A stretch of 64,000 bases of DNA, taken from the NCBI RefSeq assembly GCF_020360975.1, contig NW_025408667.1:5952001-6016000 (forward strand). Direction: 5' to 3'. Below are positions 33,967 through 44,548 of the stretch, in pieces. Every line of letters starts with the position of its first letter. Position 1 is the stretch's first letter. The notes beneath the pieces were generated by a model that made no database searches, was not told the DNA's origin, and saw nothing but the letters and a program-made list of their open reading frames with translations. Made by a program: the position numbers and the translations under genes. This stretch comes from Hirsutella rhossiliensis. Lineage: Eukaryota; Ascomycota; Sordariomycetes; Hypocreales; Ophiocordycipitaceae.

Positions 33967-34079
33967 TACGGGGAGCTTTCTTGCCAGACTGGACAATTTC
34001 AAATCCACAGGGTTCTCGTCTGGTGCTCGTTCTAGACTGGCTGGTTGTCTGAGAACCTTGCTTTGGGACTCGACGTGCC

Positions 34080-34804
34080 CATAGAGCCACTACGCTAAGC
34101 TACGTGCCTACTGTACATGGTTCCATCGCACCCAAAGCCCCACGCTTCTTTTCATCTGTTTCCAGCCTCGTTCGCTGTGACATGACAGGCCTACTTGAAG
34201 GTCAGTTTCTCCAAGTGTTCAGCGTCCTACCTTCAGCGACTGAAGCGCGGTCTGCCAAGTTGAGGGCTGTTGTGTTAGTATGATTATCCCTTGATCAGTA
34301 CATGGTCCCTTGTCGGTCCATACTGAAGCGTTTCGTTGCCAACGCGAACTGTATTGTCGCCCGTACAGCCCCCATATCGGGCTGCCACTTGTCATCGTCT
34401 GACTCTGCCTTGCCTCCTAGGAAGAAAGACAGGTTTCCCATCTTTCCGCGAGCATATCGAAGCATGATTTCTCGTTGTACCGTCCATCTTCTGCATCGAA
34501 AGAGGAAATGTTCCACGGTTTCCGCCGACTGTCCGCAGGTGCACTCATCCGATTCCACTGCCCCGATTTTGCAAAGGTAGCCATTCAGTCGTGATTTGCC
34601 AGTTCGAAGTTGTACCAACACTTCAGATTCCTTTCTAGTTAGCTCGTCGTACATCTTGCGGGTGTGCTTGCCCGGCAATGCTTTATCGATGCGCTTTGAG
34701 TGCTTTCCAACCCTTTCTGGGATCTGACGAACGCGAGTGTGTTCGTTGAGCAGCAGTCGTAACGTCGTTGCTCTTGCCTGAAACGTTGCTGGTTCAGCGA
34801 TGCA
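34080..34804 (-). mobile_element. LINE C: 5'-truncated copy related to LINE A
   Basis: Close copy of 3838-4576 (3' UTR and C-terminus of ORF2). The minus-strand frame 34678-34295 reads MYDELTRKESEVLVQLRTGK and includes CTCGQSAETVEHFLFRCRRW. The homology ends abruptly at 34804. Target duplication not found. Confidence 0.85.
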
Positions 34805-34805
34805 T

Positions 34806-35241
34806 TAGCACCAGCTTATGGAGCTGGTGAGGAACGAACGTGAAAATAAGTGGGGCGTGGCACGGGTAGTACGTATCCTCCTCATCTTGTAGCCCGCATT
34901 CCATTAAGGGGCCAGGGGGGAAGGGGTCTATCACGTACATTCTCCTCTCAACGTAGTCCGTATACTTGACCGCTAAAAATAGTGACTTGCGGCATCCCTC
35001 TGGCTGCGACGCGCTGGGGCCCTGGGCGTCCCAATCCCTACGATAAGCCCGCCCCAGCCAGCGCGAACAAGAAGTACCATTTGCGGATGTTCCTACGAAA
35101 GTGCTGGGAGACTTCAAACGTCGAAGGGTAGGGCTGTGGGTTGTCGGCGATATCGGAGCCCGCGAGTGGTCGCGGGTGCTGCAACGTCATGTCACATACG
35201 GGCGCGTTTGGTGGAAACCTAGCGCGCATGTTAGTACCCAT
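34806..35241 (-). pseudogene. Unrecognised degraded coding sequence
   Basis: The minus strand carries QHFRRNIRKWYFLFALAGAG, then after a frame change KSLFLAVKYTDYVERRMYVI, DPFPPGPLMECGLQDEEDTY and HAPLIFTFVP. These blocks are protein-like and ordered, but I do not recognise the family. The 3' side is cut by LINE C at 34804. Confidence 0.3.
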
Positions 35242-35636
35242 ACCTTAACCTTACCCTCGGCCCTACTCTCGGTCGGGCTCCATTTTGGGGGATGTCGGAC
35301 CGGACAAACCTTTACCAATATTCGCGAGATCGTGGAACCCCGCCCGCGATTTCCTACCAAGAATAAGGCCGCAAGACATCTTTATCCATTCACAACATCG
35401 TATGACCTGTTGACGCCCAGGCAGTGGCGTACGTATTTCTCTGACGGTGAGCTCGAGTTCTCTGATCTAGGATATCGTTCTTTGACTGACACTACTCCTG
35501 GGAGCCTCGCGATTTTTACCCCGCGACCTTCGACCTCGCAATCGCACTCGCAGCCACAGGTTTTCATCGCCGCTTACAGAACGCTGGGTTGTCGCCTTTG
35601 CATCTTTCAAATGCCTTACCGAAGGCGCATCTGAGC

Positions 35637-36094
35637 ATGCCTTCTGGGCAAGTACCGTCTCGCGATACCGACCATACAAAGGGCAAGGAGGGGGAAAGGA
35701 CTCGGCCGGGAATGACCTCCGTGGAGGGCCCGCAAGTAACGCAAGCCACAAAAATATCTCATGATGACGCTGCGCTTGAAATTATGGTAGAGCAGAGGGT
35801 AAATCAAGTTTGATTCCCATTCATGATTCTCTGCTAATCATAATACAGCTGGGCTACCAAGTGAAGCTTGACCAGGAGTGGACGGTATGCAAAGATTTGG
35901 ACAAGGCAAGCCCCTCAGTGCGCGCAATTCTTGTAAGACAAGATTGCGAATGGGGGGCTGTCAGGGTTAACAGCGATCCTATCTCCAACGTCGTAACTGG
36001 ACAGGGGAACGAGTCCTACATTGTCTATATCGAACCAGGTCAGAGCTGTCGCTTTTATCAGAGGCCATCAGTGCGGTTTTTCAACCGCCTCTGA
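35637..36094 (+). CDS. Hypothetical protein, 135 aa, two exons
   Basis: ATG at 35637 opens MPSGQVPSRDTDHTKG. The intron is 35799-35848 (GTAAAT...CTAAT...CAG). Exon 2 reads LGYQVKLDQEWTVCKDL and NESYIVYIEPGQSCRFYQ, with a stop at 36094. The lengths keep the frame. Soluble, no signal peptide or membrane segment, no family recognised. Confidence 0.5.
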
Positions 36095-36489
36095 CATACG
36101 GATATACTCAATCAGTGCCTCACTTGCCCTGAGAGAAAATTGAACCGTTGCCTGCTTTCCAACGGTGGCATCCAGACCTAGGTCAATGGAAGGAAGAGGT
36201 TGCCCAAACAAAGGACAAATCATTTGCAGATTGCTGGATTCGGTATGTTGTTGGAGGAATCCAAAGAGTTGTGCATACGTTAGGTTTGCAATAGTCGGAC
36301 GTGCCTGGCCCGAGGGATCGGAGACCCGAGAATTGTCGACTGCAAACGTACGTTAACATACTGCTTCATGGTAAATAGGAGTGCTATTGGGAAATGCGAA
36401 CCATCACTTCGCGCAGACTCTGTGGAAATGTCCTCAAGCTGAAGAGAGCCACCACCTTGCCCGAAGGTGGTGTTCGTTTCTACTTCGTA

Positions 36490-36879
36490 TTAGCATGAAC
36501 CACTCCTCAACATGGCATTTGACTGACGCTCGTTTGAACTGGAAAGGAAGCTTCGCAGAGCAAGACACTCCAACTTTGCCTCCGTCAGTCTCGAGGGTAG
36601 TTGCCACCTATAGGTGCTTTTCATTTCAATGATGGCTGTTTTCCCGAGCCCAGCAGCGCACAAAGCGGTCCCTTCCAGCCCGCAGACTGTTTGGGCGTGG
36701 CTCAAAAACCGTTGATAGAGATCCTCACGAGTGGCCGATGAGATTGGTACTGGTAGTTTGAGCAGCCGCAAGATTTCTTCGACGCGACGTTTATGGTGCT
36801 GTTTCAACCCATCGCAGTTGATTCTGTGACAAAAATCGCGGAGTTGGCGAAGTGCTTGCTCAAGGGATACTGTACGCAT
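36490..36879 (-). CDS. Hypothetical protein, 129 aa
   Basis: A single open frame from ATG 36879: MRTVSLEQALRQLRDFC, mostly helical and basic (QHHKRRVEEILRLLKLP), with a C-terminal basic/aromatic patch (KSTYRWQLPSRLTEAK). No recognisable domain. It could be one exon of a longer gene or a chance frame. Confidence 0.35.
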   Translation of the reverse strand: MRTVSLEQALRQLRDFCHRINCDGLKQHHKRRVEEILRLLKLPVPISSATREDLYQRFLSHAQTVCGLEGTALCAAGLGKTAIIEMKSTYRWQLPSRLTEAKLECLALRSFLSSSNERQSNAMLRSGSC

Positions 36880-37938
36880 ATTAAGACAGGCAGCATGGAA
36901 TGATGTGAAAAGAATGTGAAATACGTGTGAAAATTGGAATGACCCGAAATAGGAGTTGGCGGAGGCGGGGAAGTAAATGGGAGGCCGGCCTGGGCCTGAT
37001 GTCAGCTGAGCTTTTACCGAGGCAGACCCACCTACGGTTCTTCCATGTATCTTTCACACATATGCCACGTATAATCCACGTGAATATCACATTAATTTTC
37101 TTGCCGAGGCAGCCCTATCAGCAGATCTTTCACATCTCTTTCACACATATATCACATATTACTCAAGTTGGTTTTTTCCTTAGGCAAACCCCACCTGCAT
37201 TGGCGCGGCTTTCCCGGATCGAACGCGTACTGTATGCCGGCGGCCAGGCAAAGCAGCGATATTGCAAGTCACGGAACAGCTTCTTGGCAAAATTTAGCTC
37301 ACCTTCCCGATATAGGCGCAGAGATTGCTGGCTGGAAAGTTAAATATGCGATGTATAAGGTTATCCAGGACACATACATGGACACAGCAAAGTTGTTTCC
37401 GTTTCCGATTCACATTTCCATAAGTCGGAGATCCAGCAACCGTATCTGCACTGGTCGTGGCAGCCTCTTCAACCTTTCCAAGTTCTTCTTCCCCGCACCG
37501 TTTGGATCACAATCACCGTTAGGTACCTATTGTCCGGCCTTGCTCACATGTGAATATGAAACCACGAAGGTACCGTAGACGATCGGAAGGCTAGAATCCA
37601 GCTTCGTCGCTCACCCCTCCCCTCCCCTCCATGTCGCAGTATTTCTCTGCCGCAGCCGTACGTCATGCGTGATCGATCTTGTACCGGGCTTGCACCCTGC
37701 ATGTAACGGTACGCTGCAGGTGACACAGCCATGGACATAGCATCGCAATGAGACTTCAAGCCCTGCGACAGCTTCTATTTGATGCATTAGCTCTTCCTCA
37801 CAATGTAGGCGCAGAGAGAGTGCTGACAGTTGCGGAGCTGGATTCCTGACATATAAGGCCTCGAGCGGCGCATAAACGGACACAGCCATCACCATTCTAA
37901 GTGGTCTATAAGTTGAACGAGCTACCTAAAGCGAAAAT
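36880..37938. other. No supported gene
   Basis: It contains two diverged copies of a short stretch (about 37010-37090 and 37095-37170) built around GCCGAGGCAGNCC and CTTTCACACATAT, suggesting a local duplication. The putative upstream region of the gene at 37939. Confidence 0.4.
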
Positions 37939-38451
37939 ATGGAATCACACATTATCACACAAGGCTCGATTAGGTGCGGTCACCTCAACGAGGTTAATCA
38001 GAAGAAATGCACCCATAACCAGCCGTGCCGACTTGGAGTCCAGCCCTTTCAGATCATCACCGATACTTGCAAGACATGCGTGCAGGACAAAAGACTCCAC
38101 GATAATTTCCACAACCTCAAAGATGAATCGTCTTTACTTCGTTACTGGTACTGTCGAAGGCTCAGTGAGGATAGAAACTTTTGGGGGCCTTTCACATTGG
38201 GCGTGGGAGTGGGCATCCCTGTTCCCAAGAGCATCAGCGCCGAGATGGAAAGAAGTATGCGCAGAATATGGCAGGAAGACTTCAAAAGATTTGTCAAATT
38301 AGCAAGTTGCGGCGCGAGCGCGGTTTTCATTGAAGGTCAAGGATGGTGTTCGGTTCATGAGTTAGACAGCGATAAGGGCAGCGCACTTTTAGAAAGGGCG
38401 ATGGAGATTATTCTTGAGGAGACGAACAAGCCGGGAGGAATCACCAAGTAA
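37939..38451 (+). CDS. Hypothetical Cys/His-rich protein, 170 aa
   Basis: Open frame from ATG 37939 to 38451. The N-terminal half is rich in Cys and His (IRCGHLNEVNQKKCTHNQPC, DTCKTCVQDKRLHDNFH), suggesting zinc binding. Then a hydrophobic GPFTLGVGVGIPVP, an amphipathic helix and a charged C-terminus. Single exon. It resembles small fungal Cys-rich proteins in style, but no named family. Confidence 0.55.
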   Translation: MESHIITQGSIRCGHLNEVNQKKCTHNQPCRLGVQPFQIITDTCKTCVQDKRLHDNFHNLKDESSLLRYWYCRRLSEDRNFWGPFTLGVGVGIPVPKSISAEMERSMRRIWQEDFKRFVKLASCGASAVFIEGQGWCSVHELDSDKGSALLERAMEIILEETNKPGGITK

Positions 38452-39289
38452 TTAGTTTCTTTTTCTTCTCAGTGTGCTATCCTGTGTTCCTGCCTTGTCT
38501 TAATGCCCATGGCCAACAACTCCGACGAGGCCGAGACCAGGGACGACCGGGTGAGAGCCAGGTTCTTGGATCTGCAAGCCAGTACGAAGCCCACCTTGCG
38601 GAATTGTCACAGTTGAGAGTCACGCTTCCTACAGCCGCGCTGTTATCTCACAAACCCCAATGTGGAATGGAGCAACGGCACCCTTTGCTCGTGTCTTTGG
38701 CCTTCCTTGTTTTGTCCATCTCCAACAGAGAGCTCATGGTGTCGTCACGTTCACGTTCATCTGGCTGCAGACCCGGCTAAGCCGCCCTTTGCGCAGGCCC
38801 ATGGCGTTCCGACCTCCCTAGTCAAGGCGAACTTAGACGCATGCAAGCTAGAGTGCATGGACCTGGTTTTATGCACTGCTGCTGATGCCGAGATACTGGA
38901 TGGCCTCGCAACTGGGGGCCAACCGCATTGACCAGTTGAAGACGTGCCGTTACACCCACCCTACTCTGACTAGGGCTGTTTTAATGTGGAGGAAGCTCAC
39001 TTGCTTCATATATGTAAATCATTATATCAACTATAGCCCCTTCTCAAGGCAATGACGGTGTAACCTTACTATGCACAAAGCACCCATTACCACCTCACTC
39101 TAGGTATGTCTGCCCGTTTGCGTCCTGTGGCTCTCTTAATACAAGCTTTACCTTCCAGGTACCAACATCGCTGCTATGCTTGACATTATATAAAGCACGT
39201 CTTGTTCCAGGCAAGCCCGGTGCTCATATTCTCATTGCTCTAAGTCCGAATTCCGCTCACTCCATCGTTCAAGGTTGCCGCAATTCGAC
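38452..39289. other. No supported gene
   Basis: Intergenic. Short frames only. The last 150 bp, with a TATA-like TTATATAAAG at about 39187, are a plausible promoter of the membrane-protein gene. Confidence 0.5.
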
Positions 39290-40196
39290 ATGCATGACGA
39301 GATTGGCATGAAAGAGGTCACCGAGGCCGGCGTCGTGTTCGCCGTGACCACGATCTTCCTGGCCCCTTACCTGGACTGGATGATCAGAGTCAAGCCACGA
39401 GAAGCTTCGCGTAGGCGAGCTTGGGCGTTGATTTTCACGGCCTGTCTCCTCTTGGGTATCGGACTGATATTCGCCGCTTTGTTTGGCAGTGCGAGAAATG
39501 CACTCCTACCAAACGTCCTTGCCTACCCCTTCTTCACGGCCTGGAAAGGGGTCACCATGTTATGCGTCGACATCATCGAGGTACTTCCCATTCAAGTCTG
39601 TCTAACTACCTCCCCGATATACTCATGATTTACAGCTTATTCAAGTTGTCGATCCCTTGATTTATGCCTTTTTTCCTCACGCCATCGAGCCTGGCACCTC
39701 CATTAAGGCGAGAATCATCATTTTCGGACTAGTATTAGTCTTTCACCTTCCCTTTATTGGGGCGACCGTCTGGCAACTTAGGCGGTCTGGTGTCGAATAC
39801 TGGTGGGCTGCTCCAATGGTGTCTCACTTGACTACCGTTATTATGGTTATGGCGATATGGAGGAAGACACAGTGTTTCCGTCGTTTTGGCCGGCACTCTA
39901 ACCAGCCTCAGCCAGAGCAGCCGACGTCAAACCAGGGGATGCCGTGGCTTGGAGCAGTAAGCGGATTGGTGTTCCTAGCATCATCTGTGCTCCTAGTGTG
40001 TTCTGTGACTGGCTGGGTGAGACACCAGTTTGGAGGTCAGTGTGGACTTTGTCTGGCGATTTTATTTATGCCAGCAGTACCTCTAGACAGTATGATAAGA
40101 GAGCGCCAGAGAAAATGGGTAGAAAGAGGGATGGAGATACAACTATCTGTAGTGATAAAATCCGGCACTGAACGGTCGACAGAGCACCTGGTATAA
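39290..40196 (+). CDS. Multi-pass membrane protein, 283 aa
   Basis: ATG at 39290 (MHDEIGMKEVTEAG). Intron 39581-39635 (GTACTT...CTAAC...CAG), in phase. Exon 2 ends at 40196. Five or six hydrophobic segments are visible: AGVVFAVTTIFLAPYL, ALIFTACLLLGIGLIFAALF, PLIYAFFPHAI (weak), IIIFGLVLVFHLPFIG, HLTTVIMVMAIW and LVFLASSVLLVCSV, with a basic loop (RVKPREASRRR) after the first. The C-terminal tail is polar. It resembles small fungal integral membrane proteins without known function; transport or signalling cannot be told apart from sequence. Confidence 0.6.
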
Positions 40197-40440
40197 TTCT
40201 GAGGGCACTCAATTAGAGCGACGGTGATTTAGATCACTGTCAGCCCTCTGCCTACTGCTAATTCCTTCAATTTAAGCGTCCCAAGTTTGGGCCACACGCT
40301 CATGCCGCATTAGTCGATGCAAAACGCTTCAAGTAATCCTTCCATAGTTGGAAGCGCGGGCGAAGGTGCCTTCCAAAGCATTAAAGGAAGCCATGCCTTC
40401 CGCGTAATTCATCTTGTATGTATTATCTTCAGTTCAGCTA

Positions 40441-41169
40441 ATGAAGCACGCTCCTCAAGCAAACATATCTGAGTTCGCGCATCCTTCTACCAGTCGTTTG
40501 AAAGCCATGTGCAAAACAAGCACCTCCTCGGAGAAGGGCTTGCTCAAGACAACCGGCTCGCCTGGCTCCGAAATCCACGTTATGGAAGGTGTTCAGGCGT
40601 TCAGACGTGCCCTGCCCACATGCACGAACGAAGCATCAATTGTATCTGAGAATGGGGAGGACGACGAGTTTACTATCGACGGCTACAGTTCTGGTGATAG
40701 TGGCGAGCCGATCATGGATTCGCACCTATTCCAGCATTCTTCGCCCCGTCCTGGGACAAGGCAGCGACAATCACTCATCACACTTATGCTGGAGAGTGAA
40801 AGAGAGCAACAGGCAACCTCAGACAAGCGCAGCAGCGAGGGGCCTCGATCCAACGTTCAAGACACTCTAGCTACATGCGACCGTGGGAAAGTCACGGCAC
40901 CTCTATCGCCACTAACAACTCGTCGTAGCATGATTACGACCGAGTTGACTGACTCTCTCCGATTTGGACTCGTGCAAGAAAGGCAGCAAGGGACATTCGT
41001 AACCGACACTGTGTTCAATCATCAGCACGTATTGCAAGATACGCTGAATTTGAGGCAATTTCCGAAGAAGCCTTACATGAAGGCAAGCGAAGATGTTAAC
41101 GCTGGCTCGTGGAACAGATATTTAATGGAGGAGGCATCCAGGGACCAATACCATTTCAGGGGCTGGTGA
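40441..41169 (+). CDS. Module gene B, copy 3 (intact), 242 aa
   Basis: Open frame from ATG 40441. Acidic/Ser-rich, with DDEFTIDGYSSGDSGEP and a conserved SDKRSSEGPRSN, ending EEASRDQYHFRGW. The whole length aligns with 55314-56188, which is broken by a stop and frame changes. The neighbour, gene A copy 3, ends 26 bp away on the opposite strand. No known domain and probably disordered. A low-complexity acidic protein next to a bZIP-linked block could be regulatory, but that is inference. Confidence 0.6.
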   Translation: MKHAPQANISEFAHPSTSRLKAMCKTSTSSEKGLLKTTGSPGSEIHVMEGVQAFRRALPTCTNEASIVSENGEDDEFTIDGYSSGDSGEPIMDSHLFQHSSPRPGTRQRQSLITLMLESEREQQATSDKRSSEGPRSNVQDTLATCDRGKVTAPLSPLTTRRSMITTELTDSLRFGLVQERQQGTFVTDTVFNHQHVLQDTLNLRQFPKKPYMKASEDVNAGSWNRYLMEEASRDQYHFRGW

Positions 41170-41195
41170 AGACTCATGATTAAAACTTAATACGT

Positions 41196-41843
41196 TCATC
41201 TAGTCTGCAAGACTTGCAAGGCCCCTCGCTTGCTCCTTCGAGACCTATAAGCTCGTTGCCGCCTGTGCCCCTGTCCAGGAGTTTGCCATCTTCGCTCAGG
41301 CGCTTGAAACTCCGCATTCATCCTCCCGGAGACTCCGTCATGGAATTTCTGCTCGCGTTGCCTGGTGTGTCGTGAAGACCCTCGAAGATAATACTGACAG
41401 AATCTCATGGTGATATTAACTGGCTTGCGATGAGGGAGAGTGAAATCCAGTTCAACTTCTTCGCCCTGTCCGCTATCGATAGAACAGTGGGCCTCTACTC
41501 GATGGCAGGCACTCGACACAGTGACCTGGAATGCAAGTCCAGGAGAACAATTCTCCTTCCCGTCGCTGCAAGAGGAATAGTGATCAGTCTCTCGAAGCTC
41601 GCTAGGTGCGAGTGTTGGCTGCGTGTCGGCTGTAGGTGACTTTGCAATCTCATCTTGCGCACGTTTGTCGCCTTGGCTGGCGTCGTTATATTGGGTCACG
41701 GCGTCCCAAACCTCCGGTGTTGGCGACTCAGGACATAGAAGCCTGCCGAGAGCACGCAGTTGGCCAGTTTGTCCACATGCAATCGACCCCGTACCAGATG
41801 ATCTCGTATGCTCCTGGGTCGTCGAGAGGGAGTCAGTCGACAT
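41196..41843 (-). CDS. Module gene A, copy 3, 215 aa
   Basis: The start chosen is ATG 41843 (MSTDSLSTTQEH), because this is where similarity to gene A copy 2 begins with a shared Met; the frame is open upstream to 41933. Conserved blocks: CGQTGQLRALGRLL, SCSDGKENCSPGLAFQVTVS, SIDSGQGEEVELDFTLP, and a basic C-terminus (RRQRAYRSRRSKR) that could be a nuclear localisation signal. A KEN tripeptide sits in the conserved Ser/Asp block. No known domain. Convergent with gene B. Confidence 0.6.
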   Translation of the reverse strand: MSTDSLSTTQEHTRSSGTGSIACGQTGQLRALGRLLCPESPTPEVWDAVTQYNDASQGDKRAQDEIAKSPTADTQPTLAPSELRETDHYSSCSDGKENCSPGLAFQVTVSSACHRVEAHCSIDSGQGEEVELDFTLPHRKPVNITMRFCQYYLRGSSRHTRQREQKFHDGVSGRMNAEFQAPERRWQTPGQGHRRQRAYRSRRSKRGALQVLQTR

Positions 41844-41949
41844 GGCAGGCAAGAGGTTCTTGGTGGGAATGTTGCCGTTCCTTGGCCTTCTGAGAGCTAC
41901 AAGAATACGAGAGCGATGGGGGACGGAGGACATGGGGTGGATCGGTGCT

Positions 41950-42435
41950 TAAGTTTCTCTATTCTCCCCGCGACTGTGAACGAGCTGTCCTGGTCGAGCT
42001 TTCCGTGACTCCTAATATGGGCTCCAGCAAATCATCCCGTAAGTTCTCTGTAGTGCAACTTTGGCCATCCCATGGCATCCTTCGGCTAGCTGCCTTGTGC
42101 ACCTTATTCCTCTTTCGGGGCAGAAGTCCGCTGTTGCTTGGCTGATGCCTGTGAGCCACCCCCTGGAAGTCAGCCTGAGTATTCAACCATTCCTTGCACC
42201 AGATGGTTCGTGTATCCATGACCAGGACATCTCCGGCTTCTGCATCTACGCGCCGATCACATCGGCTATTTCTCCAAATCCATCAGCAACCACATTCTGA
42301 ACAGGCGCCGGGACTAAGAGTGACTAGGCGGACCGCCTCTTCTGCATCATGCAGACCGGCCCGCAGCTCTCCTGCAGTGGAGTCAGGGGTTGGGCGTGAC
42401 GCAGGATTCTGCCTGTTGATTTCTCTTCCCTCGTC
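41950..42435 (-). repeat. Module intergenic block, copy 3 (inverted)
   Basis: Reverse complement of the block at 54048-54560. 42395-42435 matches 54048-54088 exactly over 41 bp, and similarity continues through the CATCAGCCAAGCAACAGC region to the gene A start. Beyond 42435 similarity ends and no bZIP gene follows. Confidence 0.85.
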
Positions 42436-43128
42436 TTAGCCCCAAGTGGCAATATGTATGCATACGCATGGGAAGGTCGGGAGGTGGCGAAGCTTGCAGC
42501 GTACGAAGCCTCATGACAAGGGGACGGCTGCCCATGTAGGCATCAACTTCGGAAGAAGAAGGTAACCTATGTAAGACCTGCATCGAAATGAGCGACCCCC
42601 AAGACGTGTTCCAACTAACCGACCGGCTCACCATTCCTCTTCTAGGTAAAGCTTGGTGAGGTAGCCTGAGGCCTATTTGCTCTGCAGGCTTGGGCCCGTT
42701 ACATGGGGTGTTGGTGATGCCTCTACCCATAGCAAGGGTTCAAGGAGAGCCTACATGTTCGCCCCATAGGGTGAGAAAGGCGAGATATTGCGATACTCCC
42801 AAGCTCCGTATAAGCATCTTGATTCATAAAGTATGCATTATCAGGCGCAGTTTCGTGTCTCATCAGTACAGGGGCAGCCGGGCACCCTGACCGTGGTTTG
42901 TGGTCAGTGTGTGATCGGGGGCATAAATATGGCTCGGGGCCGCTATTTGTGACATTGCTTGCATTTGGCCCCATTCCATCCTTCCGCTTGTGAGGCGCCA
43001 TCAAAAACTAGACCGCTGGTGTGGATGTTTGCCTATCCTGCTATCATACTGTGTTTCCCAGTGCTTCTATCAACTACATGATCTATTCACACACAGCCTT
43101 ATACATACACTCGACTTTCTGGGAGACG
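42436..43128. other. No supported gene
   Basis: The flank between the module copy and the next gene. Short frames only. The CT-rich stretch before 43129 is compatible with a promoter/5' UTR. Confidence 0.4.
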
Positions 43129-43923
43129 ATGTCGCAACCCGAGTTTCCTCTCGGCTCCTCTGCATGTCCGAAAGGTTCTTCGGCTGCCCAGGAACAGCCC
43201 GGTCTTCACTCCCATGCCACCGCAGTCGCTCAACGGCCCCAATTTCAGGGCGATGGTGAGAACGAATTTGTGATTTATCATGGCTACAACAGGCGTTTGG
43301 CTGAAGTGAACGACATAGGGGTCTCGGCCAGTACTGCAGGCGAGTCAAACATTGCGAGTGAGCGCAAGCTGAAGACGAACTGTATTGAAGAGACCATCAA
43401 ATCCCAATCCGAGCCCCCCCTCGAATCAATTAGCCATTCTTCTGGAATGCAGCTAGATATCCCTACCGTCGTTCTCCAGGTTACTGTTTTTGGAATTATG
43501 CGGGCACTAGCCAAGAAACTTGAAGGGAATGCCGAGACAGCAAGCGAGTTTGCACAAAAGTGCTCATCAGAACTTTCACACCAGGATCTCCAGGCGATTG
43601 CACAATTTCTGGGACAGCTTGGATCCCCAAGTACACTCGGAGGAGACCCCCCATACCCGGTGGCCGAGTATATAGAGATTTCTCACAGGTACAGTCTTTA
43701 CGAGGACGGCTGTTTTGATCCCATTGAGACTGAGGGTGCATTTGTAAGTTCTCGTTCACAAGTAGCATCGATTGGGAACTAACCCACGCAGCGGCAACTT
43801 TTTCGATCGGCTAAAGAGACAGCGAAGGAGATGGGCCTTGAAAAACTGGAGCGATGTGCGAGTGAATACTTGAGGGCTATAGACGAAGATGCCACGGCAA
43901 GAACGAACCATGTAAGGCCGTGA
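43129..43923 (+). CDS. Hypothetical protein, 248 aa, two exons
   Basis: The start chosen is ATG 43129 (MSQPEFPLGSSACPKG); the frame is open further upstream, but that stretch looks like 5' UTR. Intron 43744-43791 (GTAAGT...CTAAC...CAG). Exon 2 reads RQLFRSAKETAKEMGLEKLE and ends at 43923. The middle part is acidic with a hydrophobic helix (DIPTVVLQVTVFGIMRALAK) and a helical FAQKCSSELSHQDLQAIAQF. No family recognised. Confidence 0.55.
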
Positions 43924-44548
43924 AGGCGTCTTTTTAAATTTGCGACACTCTTTTCTGTACTTCGTAAATCGTTGCATCTCAGTCAGCTAAGGAGGATAAT
44001 TGGGGAGACGAATGGCGTGTTTTTCGATTTGTGGCATTTGTCGATGTTGCCTACTGAGATCGTGCGGTCCATGTCGGTGTCCCAGCCGAGGGGATTACAC
44101 TAAATTTGGATTTCACTGCAGGTCTCAGCCCTTACGAAGAGAATGGAAATTCAGGGCTACAAGGTCCTAGACACCATTGGTGGTTGACTAGCTGACCGGG
44201 AGCGCTTCCTAGCCTCTAGCTGACGCCATGCGTTGTCCGGCTGCAGGGTTTATCAAACATACAGGATGCCCACTCGATGAAGGCGGGAGCCGTGAAACAA
44301 ATCCTTGTCGGCCCTTGTTTTCCACCGTATCTGCAGTTTGCTTACTTTGGCTTTTACAAGTAACAGTCCGGCCTTCTCCTTTTGCACCTGTTAATGAAAT
44401 GCTTTCCTCGGGAAAAGACTGACTGTAGGGTTTACTACTTTTCTATCTAAAGAAGCAACGTTTCAACTTTGTTACCAAGCAGGCACTTTCCCTCCGTCAT
44501 TGCATTGAAACAAGGCGATCTGCCCTTTCGTCCGACGATTTGCTTTCA
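43924..44548. other. No supported gene
   Basis: Intergenic, pyrimidine-rich near the 3' end. It may include the promoter of the C2H2 gene. Confidence 0.4.

Larger units (their letters stand above)
31290..34075 (-). pseudogene. Zinc-knuckle transposon protein (MULE-like, tentative), split by pogo-3
   Basis: Read on the minus strand with pogo-3 removed, the frame gives RREPCGFEIVQSGKKAPRTC, then SRCH-stop-VGH and SRACPLRFQELL. This is a CCHC knuckle (CSRCHxxGHxxxxxxCP) whose TAA is best read as a mutated CAA (Gln). A Pro/Ala-rich linker and a frame change lead to PPRYDSPQAIYGRYVAARSA, MGLPLRYDKQSYEWCLDYKQ and MAYLDWSMAEDERIETQVVK, ending at 31290. Knuckles of this kind sit near the C-terminus of several fungal DNA transposases, Mutator-like ones included, but I cannot place the family with certainty. 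The catalytic part is absent. Confidence 0.45.

Noticed and set aside
34794..34830. AGCACCAGCT at 34806 as a third copy of the LINE A target site
   Set aside because: Only ten bases match and no duplicate lies at the other end of LINE C; probably coincidence.
35101..35634. 177-codon plus-strand ORF
   Set aside because: No motif, no intron support, and its first part is antisense to protein-like sequence on the minus strand.
43021..43128. N-terminal extension of the 248-aa protein
   Set aside because: In-frame but not needed; the ATG at 43129 follows a typical pyrimidine-rich leader, and the extension has no coding character.
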